A stretch of 35,134 nt of DNA from Chitinivibrionales bacterium (GTDB taxonomy: Bacteria; Fibrobacterota; Chitinivibrionia; Chitinivibrionales; WJKA01), in NCBI GenBank assembly GCA_014728215.1, contig WJLZ01000008.1, forward strand, positions 1 through 35,134. The letters run 5' to 3'. Each line of letters starts with the position of its first letter. Positions within the stretch are counted from its first letter, which is position 1. The notes below the pieces were generated by a model, which searched no databases, was not told the DNA's origin, and saw only the letters and a list, made by a program, of their open reading frames with translations. Below, piece after piece: positions 25,536 to 34,836 of this stretch. The translations under genes were made by a program, and so were the position numbers.

Positions 25536-28202
25536 TTATTCTTTCATCGATTCGAGGCTTTTTTCAAGTTTTTCTCGTGTTTGAATAAAACTGTCATATT
25601 TCTCCCGCTCCCGATTGATAACCTCCTGAGGAGCTTTCTGGATAAAAGATTCATTTTGAAGTCGCTTGCCGGTGCTGTCGGCAAGTTTGCTTACCCGTTC
25701 AATTTCTTTGGCAAGTCGGTTTATCTCCACCTGTCTGTCAATGAGGTCTTCAAGGAGGAGGAATACTCTGCAGCCTTTTACGACATTCTGGCCTGCAAAT
25801 GACGGTTTTTTTGCTTCAGGATCGACCGTTGTCTCCGAAAGACGGGCAAACATGTTTATCATGTCGCTTCGGCTTGCCAACTGTTTGGCGGTTTCCTTGT
25901 TATCGGGAATAATTACCGCTTTACCTTTCTTCTCGGGCGGAACATTGTTTTCGGATCGTATCGTACGTAATGCGGTAATTATCTCTTTCAAAAGATCGAA
26001 CTCACCTTCCAATTCGAGATTGATACGGGGTGCTTCACATTGAGGGAAGGAGGATTTCATGATAAATTTGTGGTCGATAACTTCAGGATAGGTGACTTTT
26101 TTTCTCATTGCGCCCCAAATCGCTTCGGTGATAAAAGGCATGACCGGATGCAGCATCTTCAGAATATGAGCCAATACATAGCTGCACATCTGAATTGCGT
26201 TATTGGTGCGATGAGGATCTTCCTCCTGATAAAGATCGGTTTTTTTCATTTCGATATACCAGTCGCAGAATTCATGCCAGGTGAAATCATAGATTAAACG
26301 GCATGTTTCATTAAACCGGAATTCTTTAAGCGCTTCCTCTACCGATTCGATAGTACGGTTAAGCCTGCTGAGTATCCAGCGATCTTCAGCTTTCAGATCG
26401 TTATCGGGAATCATCCCGGAAAAGACCATGGGTTGTTCGATATTGCTTAAAAGAAACCGGGAGGCGTTCCAGAGCTTGTTGCCGAAATTACGGCCGATAT
26501 CAAATGTGTCATTGGCAAGGAAGACATCCGCGCCCTGAGCGGTAATCATGATAATGGAAAATCGGAGTGAGTCGGCTCCGTAGTTATTAATTATCTCCAG
26601 GGGATCAATTGCATTCCCCAATGATTTACTCATTTTTTTGCCGCTTTTGTCTCTGACTGTTCCATGGAGAACAACGTCGGTAAAGGGAAGTTTATTGGTA
26701 AAGTAGAATCCGGCCATGATCATACGAGCTACCCAGAAGAAAAGAATTTCGGGCGCAGTTGCCAATGTATCGGTCGGGTAGAATTTTGTAAGGGTTTCGG
26801 TCTCTTCGGGCCATCCCATTGTTGAAAAGGGCCAGAGCCACGATGAAAACCATGTATCGAGTACATCTTCATCCTGTTTAAGACTGGTTGATGAGCATGA
26901 GGTGCATTGCTCAGGGGTCTCCTCGGCAACAATCATTTCATTACAGTCATCGCAATACCAGACCGGAATACGATGTCCCCACCAGATTTGACGGGAGATA
27001 CACCAGTCTCGAATGTTTTCCATCCATTCGAGATAAGTTTTTCGCCAGCGTGAGGGGTAAAAGGTGATTTTATTGTCCAGCGCCGCTTTGAGTGCGGGTT
27101 CCGCAAGAGGTTTCATTTTCACGAACCACTGATCAGAGTAATATGGTTCTACGACCGTATCACACCGGTAACAGTGGCCGACCGCGTGCTGATGGTCGGT
27201 TGTTTTTTCAACCAGACCCAGTTTCTCGAGGTCTTCAACCACCACTTTACGACATGCGAATCTGTCGGTGCCGATATACTTTTCGGGGATAGGACCGCGC
27301 ATCATACCGGATTCATCCATGACTACAATGGGTTCCATGTTATGGCGAAGACCCATCTGGAAATCGTTCGGATCATGAGCCGGCGTCACTTTGACCGCAC
27401 CGGTGCCGAATTCCTTATCGACAAAATCGTCCGCAATAACCGGAATTTCACGATTAACCAGGGGAAGAACAAGTTTCTTTCCGATCAGGTCTTTATAACG
27501 GTCATCCTTGGGATTTACCGCCACAGCGGTATCGCCGAGCATGGTCTCGGGACGAGTAGTGGCAACGGTCACACTGGTAGCGCCCTCTTTGGCGGGATAT
27601 TTAAAATACCATAATTTGCCTGCGGTTTCCTGATGTTCAGCTTCTTCATCGGACAATGCTGTTTGACATCGAGGACACCAGTTGATGATATATTTGCCAC
27701 GATAAATAAGGCCGTCGTTATAAAGGGTAACAAATACTTTCCGTACGGCCCGGGAGAGACCTTCATCCATGGTAAATCGTTCACGGTCCCAGGCGCATGA
27801 TGATCCCAGTTTTTTCAGTTGTCCTGTGATTGTGGCATGATATTCATGTTTCCATTCCCATACCCGTTTGATGAATTTTTCTCTTCCCAGCTCGTGGCGG
27901 GACTTTTTTTCTGTGCGGGCAATCTGCCGTTCAACCACATTCTGGGTGGCAATACCGGCATGATCGGTCCCGGGGAGCCAGAGTGATTCATATCCGCTCA
28001 TCCGTTTCCACCGGGTTAATATGTCCTGAATCGTATTATTCAGCGCGTGTCCCATATGGAGAATGCCGGTTACATTCGGCGGCGGAATTACTATTGAATA
28101 AGGCGGCTTTGAAGAATGCTCATCTGCGGCAAAAAGCTTGTTGCCGGTCCATTCGGCATATATTCGTTCCTCCACGGCGGAGGGATCGTAGGTTTTATCC
28201 AT
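25536..28202 (-). CDS. valS: Valyl-tRNA synthetase
   Basis: The protein has 888 residues. The class-I signatures are PPPNVTGILHMGHAL (HIGH equivalent HMGH, residues 49-52), DHAGIATQ and KMSKSLGN near 522. The editing domain has TTRPETMLGDTAVAV. There are zinc-type clusters at CPRC and CDDC/CTSC, and a C-terminal coiled-coil arm (from about 820). The ATG at 28202 has GGGAG six bases upstream and is preferred over the TTG three bases before it. It charges tRNA-Val. It is the first gene of a valS-trpE unit. Confidence 0.97.
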   Translation of the reverse strand: MDKTYDPSAVEERIYAEWTGNKLFAADEHSSKPPYSIVIPPPNVTGILHMGHALNNTIQDILTRWKRMSGYESLWLPGTDHAGIATQNVVERQIARTEKKSRHELGREKFIKRVWEWKHEYHATITGQLKKLGSSCAWDRERFTMDEGLSRAVRKVFVTLYNDGLIYRGKYIINWCPRCQTALSDEEAEHQETAGKLWYFKYPAKEGATSVTVATTRPETMLGDTAVAVNPKDDRYKDLIGKKLVLPLVNREIPVIADDFVDKEFGTGAVKVTPAHDPNDFQMGLRHNMEPIVVMDESGMMRGPIPEKYIGTDRFACRKVVVEDLEKLGLVEKTTDHQHAVGHCYRCDTVVEPYYSDQWFVKMKPLAEPALKAALDNKITFYPSRWRKTYLEWMENIRDWCISRQIWWGHRIPVWYCDDCNEMIVAEETPEQCTSCSSTSLKQDEDVLDTWFSSWLWPFSTMGWPEETETLTKFYPTDTLATAPEILFFWVARMIMAGFYFTNKLPFTDVVLHGTVRDKSGKKMSKSLGNAIDPLEIINNYGADSLRFSIIMITAQGADVFLANDTFDIGRNFGNKLWNASRFLLSNIEQPMVFSGMIPDNDLKAEDRWILSRLNRTIESVEEALKEFRFNETCRLIYDFTWHEFCDWYIEMKKTDLYQEEDPHRTNNAIQMCSYVLAHILKMLHPVMPFITEAIWGAMRKKVTYPEVIDHKFIMKSSFPQCEAPRINLELEGEFDLLKEIITALRTIRSENNVPPEKKGKAVIIPDNKETAKQLASRSDMINMFARLSETTVDPEAKKPSFAGQNVVKGCRVFLLLEDLIDRQVEINRLAKEIERVSKLADSTGKRLQNESFIQKAPQEVINREREKYDSFIQTREKLEKSLESMKE

Positions 28203-28336
28203 CAATGACTCCCGAAATCGTGATATATGATAATAAAGAATATCCTAAAATAATAACTGGAAATTGCGAGAGTATGAGTTGAGCGGGCGATTTTGAGGAA
28301 GAATATTCGATTGAAAAAAATACCCGGTTAATGGAA

Positions 28337-28365
28337 ATTGTATTTGTCAATTATGTATATTACAA
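28337..28365 (-). promoter_or_regulatory. Candidate sigma70-like promoter of valS-trpE
   Basis: On the minus strand, TTGTAA (28365-28360), a 17-base spacer and TACAAT (28342-28337). The leader to the valS start is about 130 bases. No T-box motif was recognised in it. The region also serves the divergent receptor-kinase gene. Confidence 0.5.
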
Positions 28366-28394
28366 AACCTTTTATTTGATGATGTCGAATAAAA

Positions 28395-31300
28395 ATGAAT
28401 TCAAATAAGAAAAATAACCAAAACACAAACGACAAATTAATGCCGGATCAGAAGCCTGAGCGTTATATTGGGCAAAAAAGCAGTCTTTCTATTGCCGGTA
28501 TAAATAAAACGATTCGCCTCGATCCCTATGAGGCACCTTCATCCATTCATGAAAATTCTTCGGAAAAAACCTCCCAGTCTGTTGAATCACTTCATATTCC
28601 GGAAAATATCCCGCAAAGCTTAAAATCGCTTCGCTATGAAATTATCCGGGAAATCGACAAAGGAGGGATGAGCAAAATATTTGAGGCCCGGGACCAGGAT
28701 TTAAATCGAACCATTGCACTCAAGAAGCTTATTGATGATTCCGATCCCAGGTGGCGAAGGCGGCTTATTGAAGAGGCGCAGATTGCCGGGCAGCTCGAAC
28801 ATCCGAACATTGTACCTGTCCACGAGTTGGGAATCAGTCGTGACGGCTCTCTTTTTCTCACCATGAAAATGATTAAAGGGACAAGCCTCAAGGATGTTTT
28901 TGAACAGCTTCGGAATGTTCGAAAAGGTGAAAAGTCGCCCTGGAAGCGGGGGAAGCTGCTCAGCATCTTTATCAGCATCTGCAATGCAATTGCTTTTGCC
29001 CATCACCGGGGCGTCATTCATCGCGATCTGAAACCCTCGAATATAATGCTTGGTGATTTCGGCGAAGTGCTTGTGATGGACTGGGGGCTGGCCAAGGTCA
29101 TAGGAAAGTACAAGGCCCGAAGAAAAAAAAGCAACCCGGCGCCGGAGTACGCCCAGACCCGTCAAAGTGATACCCGGTATGATCTTGCCGACAAGAAATA
29201 TGTTCGTCATTTTGAAAACCTTCGGGCGCAGGGGGTATCTGATGATGAAACGATTCATGGGAGTGTCCTGGGGACCCCGGCCTATGTCTCTCCCGAACAG
29301 GCGCGGGGTGAGATAGATAATATCGATGAGCAGAGCGATATCTATTCTCTGGGCGCTATTCTGTATGAAATGGTTACACTACGGCGGCCGGTTGAAAAAG
29401 ATGATGTCCGGGAGATGCTTCTGGATATAAGTTGCGGTGTATTAATTCCTCCCGATCAGCGGGCGCCGGAGCGCAGTATCCCGCGGGAGCTGATAGCAAT
29501 CATTAATAAAGCGCTCGCGCCGAGAAAAGAGTACCGCTATGCCGATGTCCTTCATCTGCAGAAGGATGTTCAATTGTTTCTGGATAATAAAAAGGTAAGT
29601 GTGAAGCACGACAGTATCTGGGAAACTGCAGTCAAAACGGTCAAACGGAACCGCAAAACGAGCATTGTGTCCGGTATTGCGGCAGGCGCACTTTTTACTG
29701 TTATTACAATTTCAATTATAATAAACAAACAGGCGCATCGCCTTACGGAAGAAGCTTTTAACGGTTTTACAAAAGAGCACCAGGCGCGTGAGGCAATGGT
29801 CCGTAAAGACCTGCAGGAACGATCCCCGGTGTGGAAACTGATTTTGAATGAAGATTTTTCGGACAGCGGCTGGAAAGATGAATTCGATATTATTTACGGA
29901 AGATATATAAGCCGCAACGGGAAAGTTTCCTTTCAAACGCTCGATCCGGATTATGAGCGTCGGGATGGAGTTTTATTGCTTCGTAACGGTACTCCTCAGG
30001 TGCTGGCTGTCAGACAATCGATGAAAGGAAATATCGCCCTGGAATTCGATTGTCGCCTGGTATCCGAACATGTTAATTCAATCGGGTGCTTTTTTGACGG
30101 TGTCCGGCAGAATAATCCGAAAAATGTCGCCTACTCGGGTTACCGAATCGAATATGGAGGATATGACAACAGTAAAAATTTCATTACCCGTGGAGGACAG
30201 ATAATCTGGGAGGAATTCGACTCTCCGCTGATTAATGACCATTGGTATCATGTCAGAGCCGAACGAATCGGAAAACGTATCAAACTGTTTGTTGATGGTG
30301 ATCTGGTTATTGATGTTATCGACAGCAGTCAGATTTACGGCGCCTATCAGGGAACTGTCGGTCTTTTCAATTATGGCTCTCATGTGGTGTTTGATAATGT
30401 CCGGGTTTACAGGATGGGGCCTGCGATCAGAGAAAACCTTCTGGATGTAGCCAATAGGTATGTGCATGAAAATGACTATGGGACCGCAAAAAAAATCTAT
30501 ACCGATATTATTCAGTCAAATATCGACCCGAAACGGTTACATGCTGCAAGAAAAGGGCTGGTGCGTATTGAAAAAATAATCAACTTACGAAAAAAACTTC
30601 CCCATATAATTCGCAAACTTAACAATGAGCTGGTTGATGAATCCCCAATGGTGAATATCGTTAATAATGGTCTTTCACTGGATATATCGGGTAAAGTCGG
30701 TTTGTTGTCGCTCGAACCTTTACGGGGTCTGCCCTTTGTACAGCTTACCCTTACCGAGTGCATGCGTATTGAAAGTCTCGAACCGCTTCGGGGAATGCAA
30801 CTGGAGGAACTCAATTTATCGTATACCGGTTCATATAAAAATCTCGAACCGATTGCAGACGCACCGGTAAACAAGCTTGTAATGAATTATTCATCGGTGG
30901 AGGATTGCCGGCCGGTCGGACGCCTTCCGGTTACTCATCTGGAACTCTGTTTTTCGGATTGCAGCACATGGAATTTTCTATCCCGCCTTGATCTGGAAAT
31001 ATTGCGTATTAGCTGGGCTGATCTGGGCAATCTCGAATTGTTGCGTTCGATGCCATTGCGAAAGCTAACGGCATCTCACTGCAACATTGAAAATATCGGG
31101 GTATTAAAACAGATGCCTCTGGAGGAGTGCCACCTTGCGGGCAACCCAGTTTCCGATTTAACTCCTCTGGCCGATAAGCCACTGAGGGTGCTCGATATAA
31201 GTGAGACCGCCGTATCCGATCTTTCGCCGGTAAAAAAAATGCCTCTGAAAAAACTCAGATGCGCAAAAACTCCATTGAGAAGAATTAATGCATTAAAAAA

Positions 31301-32066
31301 TATTGAGGATCTCAGATATCTTGATATTTCATTTACCGGCATTTCCGCTATACGATCCCTGGAAGATCTTCCCCTCAGAGAGCTTCACATGGATTTCTGT
31401 CCTATATACAATTTTGAACCTCTGAAAAACATGCCGCTGAAAATCGTCGGGTGCGAAGGAATTCCACTTTCCCGGAAGAATATCGCTATCTTGAAAAACC
31501 TGCCCCTTAAAGAATTATCACTCTCACTCCTGGATCCTGCTTCATCTGCCCTAATCGATTCTGTGGAAGGGATCGGTTATATAAACGAACATCGCCGAGC
31601 ATACGTAAAAAAATTACTCCCTGCACTACAGGATACATCAAAAGTATTTACCCGGAACAATTCTCCGCTCTATGCATCAGGTAAGGTAAAGGGCGATACG
31701 CGTTATTTGGCTATTCCTGTAAGAATGACCTGGGAGGAGGCCCTCGCGTTTTGCAGGAAACACGGTGGCACATTGGCCTCGGCGGCATCAAATCTCGAAG
31801 TCTACAGGCTCAGTAATTATCTTAAAAATGTCTGTAAAGCAGGTACCCGCTATCATCTGGGGCTGCGAACAGTCCCGAACACTCATGAACTGCAAAATGC
31901 CGAGGGTAAAACCTGTACCTACGAGCGATGGGCGAGCAAAAATGTCCGGAAAAGAACCATGGAGAACCACCAGTCGGTTACCCTGACTTCCAGGGCTCGG
32001 CTGTATGATTTCCGGTGGGAACCGGGGGATAAATTCGAACGAGCGTATTTCATAATCGAATGGTGA
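28395..32066 (+). CDS. Receptor-like Ser/Thr kinase with LamG-like, leucine-rich-repeat and C-type-lectin-like domains
   Basis: The protein has 1,223 residues. After an 80-residue polar leader comes a kinase domain (about 81-395): glycine loop IDKGGMSKIF, Lys110 (IALKK), HRDLKPSN (209-216), and DWG (229-231) in place of DFG, as in many bacterial Hanks-type kinases of this style. A membrane helix lies at about 424-446. The outer part has a LamG/concanavalin-like sandwich (about 480-675, ending FDNVRVYRM), a short helical part, about a dozen leucine-rich repeats (about 750-1055, units like PLRGMQLEELNLS), and a C-terminal C-type-lectin-like domain (about 1098-1223, with TWEEALAFCRKHGGTLASA). 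The start has no strong ribosome-binding site. Function is probably sensing of an external ligand; substrates are unknown. Confidence 0.9.
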   Translation: MNSNKKNNQNTNDKLMPDQKPERYIGQKSSLSIAGINKTIRLDPYEAPSSIHENSSEKTSQSVESLHIPENIPQSLKSLRYEIIREIDKGGMSKIFEARDQDLNRTIALKKLIDDSDPRWRRRLIEEAQIAGQLEHPNIVPVHELGISRDGSLFLTMKMIKGTSLKDVFEQLRNVRKGEKSPWKRGKLLSIFISICNAIAFAHHRGVIHRDLKPSNIMLGDFGEVLVMDWGLAKVIGKYKARRKKSNPAPEYAQTRQSDTRYDLADKKYVRHFENLRAQGVSDDETIHGSVLGTPAYVSPEQARGEIDNIDEQSDIYSLGAILYEMVTLRRPVEKDDVREMLLDISCGVLIPPDQRAPERSIPRELIAIINKALAPRKEYRYADVLHLQKDVQLFLDNKKVSVKHDSIWETAVKTVKRNRKTSIVSGIAAGALFTVITISIIINKQAHRLTEEAFNGFTKEHQAREAMVRKDLQERSPVWKLILNEDFSDSGWKDEFDIIYGRYISRNGKVSFQTLDPDYERRDGVLLLRNGTPQVLAVRQSMKGNIALEFDCRLVSEHVNSIGCFFDGVRQNNPKNVAYSGYRIEYGGYDNSKNFITRGGQIIWEEFDSPLINDHWYHVRAERIGKRIKLFVDGDLVIDVIDSSQIYGAYQGTVGLFNYGSHVVFDNVRVYRMGPAIRENLLDVANRYVHENDYGTAKKIYTDIIQSNIDPKRLHAARKGLVRIEKIINLRKKLPHIIRKLNNELVDESPMVNIVNNGLSLDISGKVGLLSLEPLRGLPFVQLTLTECMRIESLEPLRGMQLEELNLSYTGSYKNLEPIADAPVNKLVMNYSSVEDCRPVGRLPVTHLELCFSDCSTWNFLSRLDLEILRISWADLGNLELLRSMPLRKLTASHCNIENIGVLKQMPLEECHLAGNPVSDLTPLADKPLRVLDISETAVSDLSPVKKMPLKKLRCAKTPLRRINALKNIEDLRYLDISFTGISAIRSLEDLPLRELHMDFCPIYNFEPLKNMPLKIVGCEGIPLSRKNIAILKNLPLKELSLSLLDPASSALIDSVEGIGYINEHRRAYVKKLLPALQDTSKVFTRNNSPLYASGKVKGDTRYLAIPVRMTWEEALAFCRKHGGTLASAASNLEVYRLSNYLKNVCKAGTRYHLGLRTVPNTHELQNAEGKTCTYERWASKNVRKRTMENHQSVTLTSRARLYDFRWEPGDKFERAYFIIEW

Positions 32067-32153
32067 TATTATCAAATACTCTATCGATCGTCATGTCTCA
32101 GGGAATGCCGGCGATCTGTAGCAGAAAAGCAGGACACACCCGACACTGCCGGC

Positions 32154-32549
32154 TCATCCGATAGTAATCCCAAGGGGAATATGCCCGTTGCCGTATATAC
32201 TGCACATTGGGCAGTTCCATTCTGTCCCGACAGCTCTTTGGGGGTGAAAGGTATTCGGATTATTTTTAATTCCATGGCAATGATAAAATACGCATTGAAG
32301 ATTAAATGCTTCTTCCAGCGAGGATGCGCAGGAGTACATGAAACGATATTTGCCTTTGTTGCCGTTTTTTTCATTGCATGCGGCTAAAAGCGCTCGCTGA
32401 ATATCCGAATTTGAACGTTGTATGCGGCAGACTTCCCATGTGGTCCCCGACTTTTTGGTAAGGACGTATGCACCGGGTGTTTTTCCGGCAACTGTTTTCA
32501 GGATGGTCTTTCGATCAAGCGAATACGATTTTTCGCTTACTGTGTCCAT
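32154..32549 (-). CDS. Unknown small protein, degenerate GIY-YIG-like with a C-terminal CPMC
   Basis: The protein has 131 residues, with GGAG nine bases before the ATG at 32549. The order GAYVL, VCRIQRSNSDIQRAL, FMYSCASSLEEAF, NTFHPQRAVGTEWNCPMC resembles a family of short proteins with a GIY-YIG-like layout (GxYVL, then YVGRS, then an EC helix) ending in a zinc-type CPxC. The usual catalytic Tyr, Arg and Glu are not convincingly in place, so nuclease activity is doubtful. A 97-codon frame overlapping it in another phase is a shadow. The assignment rests on motif impression only. Confidence 0.6.
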   Translation of the reverse strand: MDTVSEKSYSLDRKTILKTVAGKTPGAYVLTKKSGTTWEVCRIQRSNSDIQRALLAACNEKNGNKGKYRFMYSCASSLEEAFNLQCVFYHCHGIKNNPNTFHPQRAVGTEWNCPMCSIYGNGHIPLGITIG

Positions 32550-32568
32550 AGTTTACAGCTCCGGTACT

Positions 32569-32796
32569 CTAATTAGCCCGATTGCTTTTTGAATATCCTA
32601 TGGTGTCGCAAGTGCTGATATTATTTATATCTGAGGCCAGGTGAATATGTTTTAATAAATGCTTCATATCGGTATCGAAATCAAGCTCCGAATAACGCCT
32701 GTCGCTGCGGATATTGCTGATTATTTGTTCTAAATCAAAAAATGCTTCTTCAAGCTGATATCGTATCCGGTCCCTGTTCATACGCTCATAGATCAA
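32569..32796 (-). CDS. Small hypothetical protein, helical
   Basis: A 75-residue charged, helix-prone product (RIRYQLEEAFFDLEQII, then DTDMKHLLKHIHLASDI), ending 19 bases before the start of the degenerate GIY-YIG-like gene on the same strand, so the two may be co-transcribed. A start at the internal Met (residue 6) is possible. I recognise no family. The amphipathic pattern favours a real gene, but there is no other support. Confidence 0.45.
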   Translation of the reverse strand: MIYERMNRDRIRYQLEEAFFDLEQIISNIRSDRRYSELDFDTDMKHLLKHIHLASDINNISTCDTIGYSKSNRAN

Positions 32797-32830
32797 AATA
32801 AAGGGTTACTACTTAGTTATAAAAAGCACA

Positions 32831-32878
32831 GATCCTTCAAGCTTCGAGCCCGGCAAGTCGGCAGGAAGTTGAAGGATC
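32831..32878. repeat. Long imperfect hairpin in the gap between 32797 and 33267
   Basis: GATCCTTCAA (32831-32840) pairs perfectly with TTGAAGGATC (32869-32878). With one bulged G the stem extends to 14 bp (CTTC with GAAG), and the loop has a further GCC/GGC pairing. There is no T-tract. It could be a structured leader or a small repeat element. The rest of this 471-base gap holds the terminator below and no supported gene. Confidence 0.5.
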
Positions 32879-33068
32879 CATGCCCAATTGAAACAATCAT
32901 GACCATTATAATGATAAGTCTTGAGCCGGGAAGAATCAATAAGTGTTGACAAAATACTGTACAACAAGGGGCGGAAATGGTGGTGGCATGGTTGACTTGT
33001 AGAAGCGAATAAAATAGACAAAAGCGATGGGAATACATAGAGAAAAAAACATGTCAACTCTTTTTTTT

Positions 33069-33100
33069 AAAAAGTGTACAATTTTTATTGTACGCTTTTT
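33069..33100. terminator. Bidirectional Rho-independent terminator
   Basis: A 14-bp stem with one T-G wobble (33069-33082 with 33087-33100) and a TTTT loop. Both sides carry A/T tracts, so it can work on either strand. No plus-strand gene ends here; it may insulate the next gene. Confidence 0.7.
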
Positions 33101-33267
33101 TTATGAAGAGAAGAAAAAACGCCGCCAAATTTACGTTTCAGACACGGTGATTTTGCCTGCAGGGATTTGTGATGCGGGTTTTTGAGTGGCGGAGTAATAG
33201 AGTGACATCATGTCCATGTAGTATATTTCCATCTACCGGAAACTGCACTATTGATCGAAAGTCAGGT

Positions 33268-33744
33268 ATGGAAAGAAAAATAATCAAGCTGCTGTTCCTT
33301 GTTTCAGCGATATCCCTAACATTCTGGGGCTGCGTTGATGATAATCCAACAGGTCCGTCAGCAGGTGGTATTGTCGGAAGATGGCGAACCGATTATCAGG
33401 ATCCCGAATATCCGGATTGTGATACAATAACCAGAACGCTCATTTTCGATTCCGACAATACATTCGAAATTGAAATGTATTGCAAATATTCGTATTTCTA
33501 TTCGGGGCCTGATGATAACGGGGGCACCAGGGAGATGGATCTTTTAATAACCGAAGGAACCTATTCCGCAGGCAAAGATATGATTACCTTGACTGTCACC
33601 GACAAATATTATGCCGACTTCGATAATCATACTCGCACCCTTGTTTCAGGGGGGTCAAATACTTCCTCCTACAATTTTTCACTAAATAGCAGTAAGTCTC
33701 AACTCACCTTTAACGGCCGGGTATACGATAAATCCGAGTTTTAA
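33268..33744 (+). CDS. Putative lipoprotein, unknown function
   Basis: The ATG at 33268 gives a 158-residue product with a lipoprotein signal (KIIKLLFLVSAISLTFWGC). The mature part is acidic and begins DDNPTGPSAGG, then GRWRTD, with short beta-like strands (TRTLIFDSDNTFEIEMYCKY). The layout resembles lipocalin-like or META-like small lipoproteins that measure deviation from a baseline, but no family is certain. A longer frame from 33169 would add a peptide unlike coding sequence and hide the signal. Confidence 0.75.
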   Translation: MERKIIKLLFLVSAISLTFWGCVDDNPTGPSAGGIVGRWRTDYQDPEYPDCDTITRTLIFDSDNTFEIEMYCKYSYFYSGPDDNGGTREMDLLITEGTYSAGKDMITLTVTDKYYADFDNHTRTLVSGGSNTSSYNFSLNSSKSQLTFNGRVYDKSEF

Positions 33745-33752
33745 GTAAATAA

Positions 33753-33950
33753 TTACTTTCTCTTATTCTGATTTTCCTTTTCTTCCCTTTCAACCCAGAT
33801 GTCATCTCCGCCAAATTCCAGGCAGCACGAGCCCATGATTTCAAAGCATTCTCTGCACAACCATGCACCAGAGTCGGCCTGGATAGCCCCTTCACGCCCA
33901 CAACGGGAACATTGGGGGGTCTTTTTGTCCGAATTATTTTTAGCGCTCAT
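33753..33950 (-). CDS. Zinc-ribbon miniprotein
   Basis: A 65-residue protein from the ATG at 33950. It has two CxxC pairs (CSRC and CREC) in the order typical of a zinc ribbon, then EIMGSCCLEFGGDD and a charged tail (EREEKENQNKRK). Extending the frame to 34085 would add a hydrophobic, random-looking N-terminus, so it is not used. It converges with the lipoprotein gene, which ends 8 bases away. Function unknown. Confidence 0.7.
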   Translation of the reverse strand: MSAKNNSDKKTPQCSRCGREGAIQADSGAWLCRECFEIMGSCCLEFGGDDIWVEREEKENQNKRK

Positions 33951-34078
33951 AATTATTCTTCTTTCTTTTAAATTGCAGGTTTTTTTATAATGATAAAGAA
34001 TGCAAATGTTGTGCCTGAGGAATGCATGGAAAAACCAAATATATATGGGCAGATGAACGTAATGTAAGCCTCTGTTCC

Positions 34079-34107
34079 TTGACAATAATTTCTCGGTATG
34101 AGATTAT
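34079..34107 (+). promoter_or_regulatory. Candidate promoter of the MarC-family gene
   Basis: TTGACA at 34079-34084, a 17-base spacer and GATTAT at 34102-34107, about 48 bases before the ATG at 34155. The -35 is perfect and the -10 is weak. Confidence 0.45.
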
Positions 34108-34154
34108 TAGATTTGTTACCGGCTTTCGCCACAAAGAAATAGTAGATAGGGTCT

Positions 34155-34766
34155 ATGAACGAGTTTTTAAAATCTATAGCATTACTGGTAATGCTTCTCA
34201 ATCCATTTTTGTTGATCATCTACATAATTGATGTAGTACAAAAACATAAGAAACGGCAGTTTTGTCACATTTTAACACGTGCCGGATTGATCGCCGGCGT
34301 AGTTTTTTGCCTTTTTTCTATTCTTGGTGACGCCGTTTTTTCCGACATTGTGAATGCCCAATTCGCCTCATTTCAGATATTCGGAGGATGCGTTTTTCTT
34401 ATAATCGGATTGCAATTTGTTTTTCGTGGTCCCGCAACGCTTGAATTTTTACGGGGCGAGTCTGAGCACCTCGCAGGAGCGATTGCAATGCCCATCCTGA
34501 TCGGGCCGGGCACAATCAGCGCCAGTGTCCTTATCGGCAAACGCCATGATCCTCTGACTGCCTGCACTGTGGTTCTCATTGCCGTTGTCATATCTGTTAC
34601 CATCATGATGTTACTCAAAATAGTCCACGATTTTGTGCGCCCACGGCGGGAACGGTTAATCCATCGCTATATTGAAGTTGCCGGGAGAATTACCGCACTC
34701 TTTGTCGGAACCGTTAGCGTGGAAATGATTATGGTAGGTATTCGTTCGTGGACAGAAAAATTTTAA
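34155..34766 (+). CDS. MarC family integral membrane protein
   Basis: The 203-residue protein has about six membrane helices. Family signatures are LNPFLLIIYIIDVV at the start, FQIFGGCVFLIIGLQFV in the middle and AMPILIGPGTISASVLIG. The MarC/UPF0056 family was named for drug resistance in E. coli, but that role was later questioned and its function remains open. It is convergent with the bioF-like gene. Confidence 0.88.
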   Translation: MNEFLKSIALLVMLLNPFLLIIYIIDVVQKHKKRQFCHILTRAGLIAGVVFCLFSILGDAVFSDIVNAQFASFQIFGGCVFLIIGLQFVFRGPATLEFLRGESEHLAGAIAMPILIGPGTISASVLIGKRHDPLTACTVVLIAVVISVTIMMLLKIVHDFVRPRRERLIHRYIEVAGRITALFVGTVSVEMIMVGIRSWTEKF

Positions 34767-34836
34767 CCCATAAGAGTAGTTGCCCGGCTTTCCCGGTATG
34801 AATGAAGAAATATTTAGCAGCGAAGTTCTCGGCGGG

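Noticed and set aside
28206-28394. T-box riboswitch in front of valS
   Set aside because: The leader is AT-rich, and no T-box consensus or specifier stem was recognised.
32081-32374. 97-codon minus-strand frame
   Set aside because: It overlaps the 131-residue gene in another phase and has no ribosome-binding site or recognisable pattern.
32809-33057. 82-codon minus-strand frame in the hairpin-containing gap
   Set aside because: Runs through the long hairpin and reads as low-quality hydrophobic sequence without a start signal.
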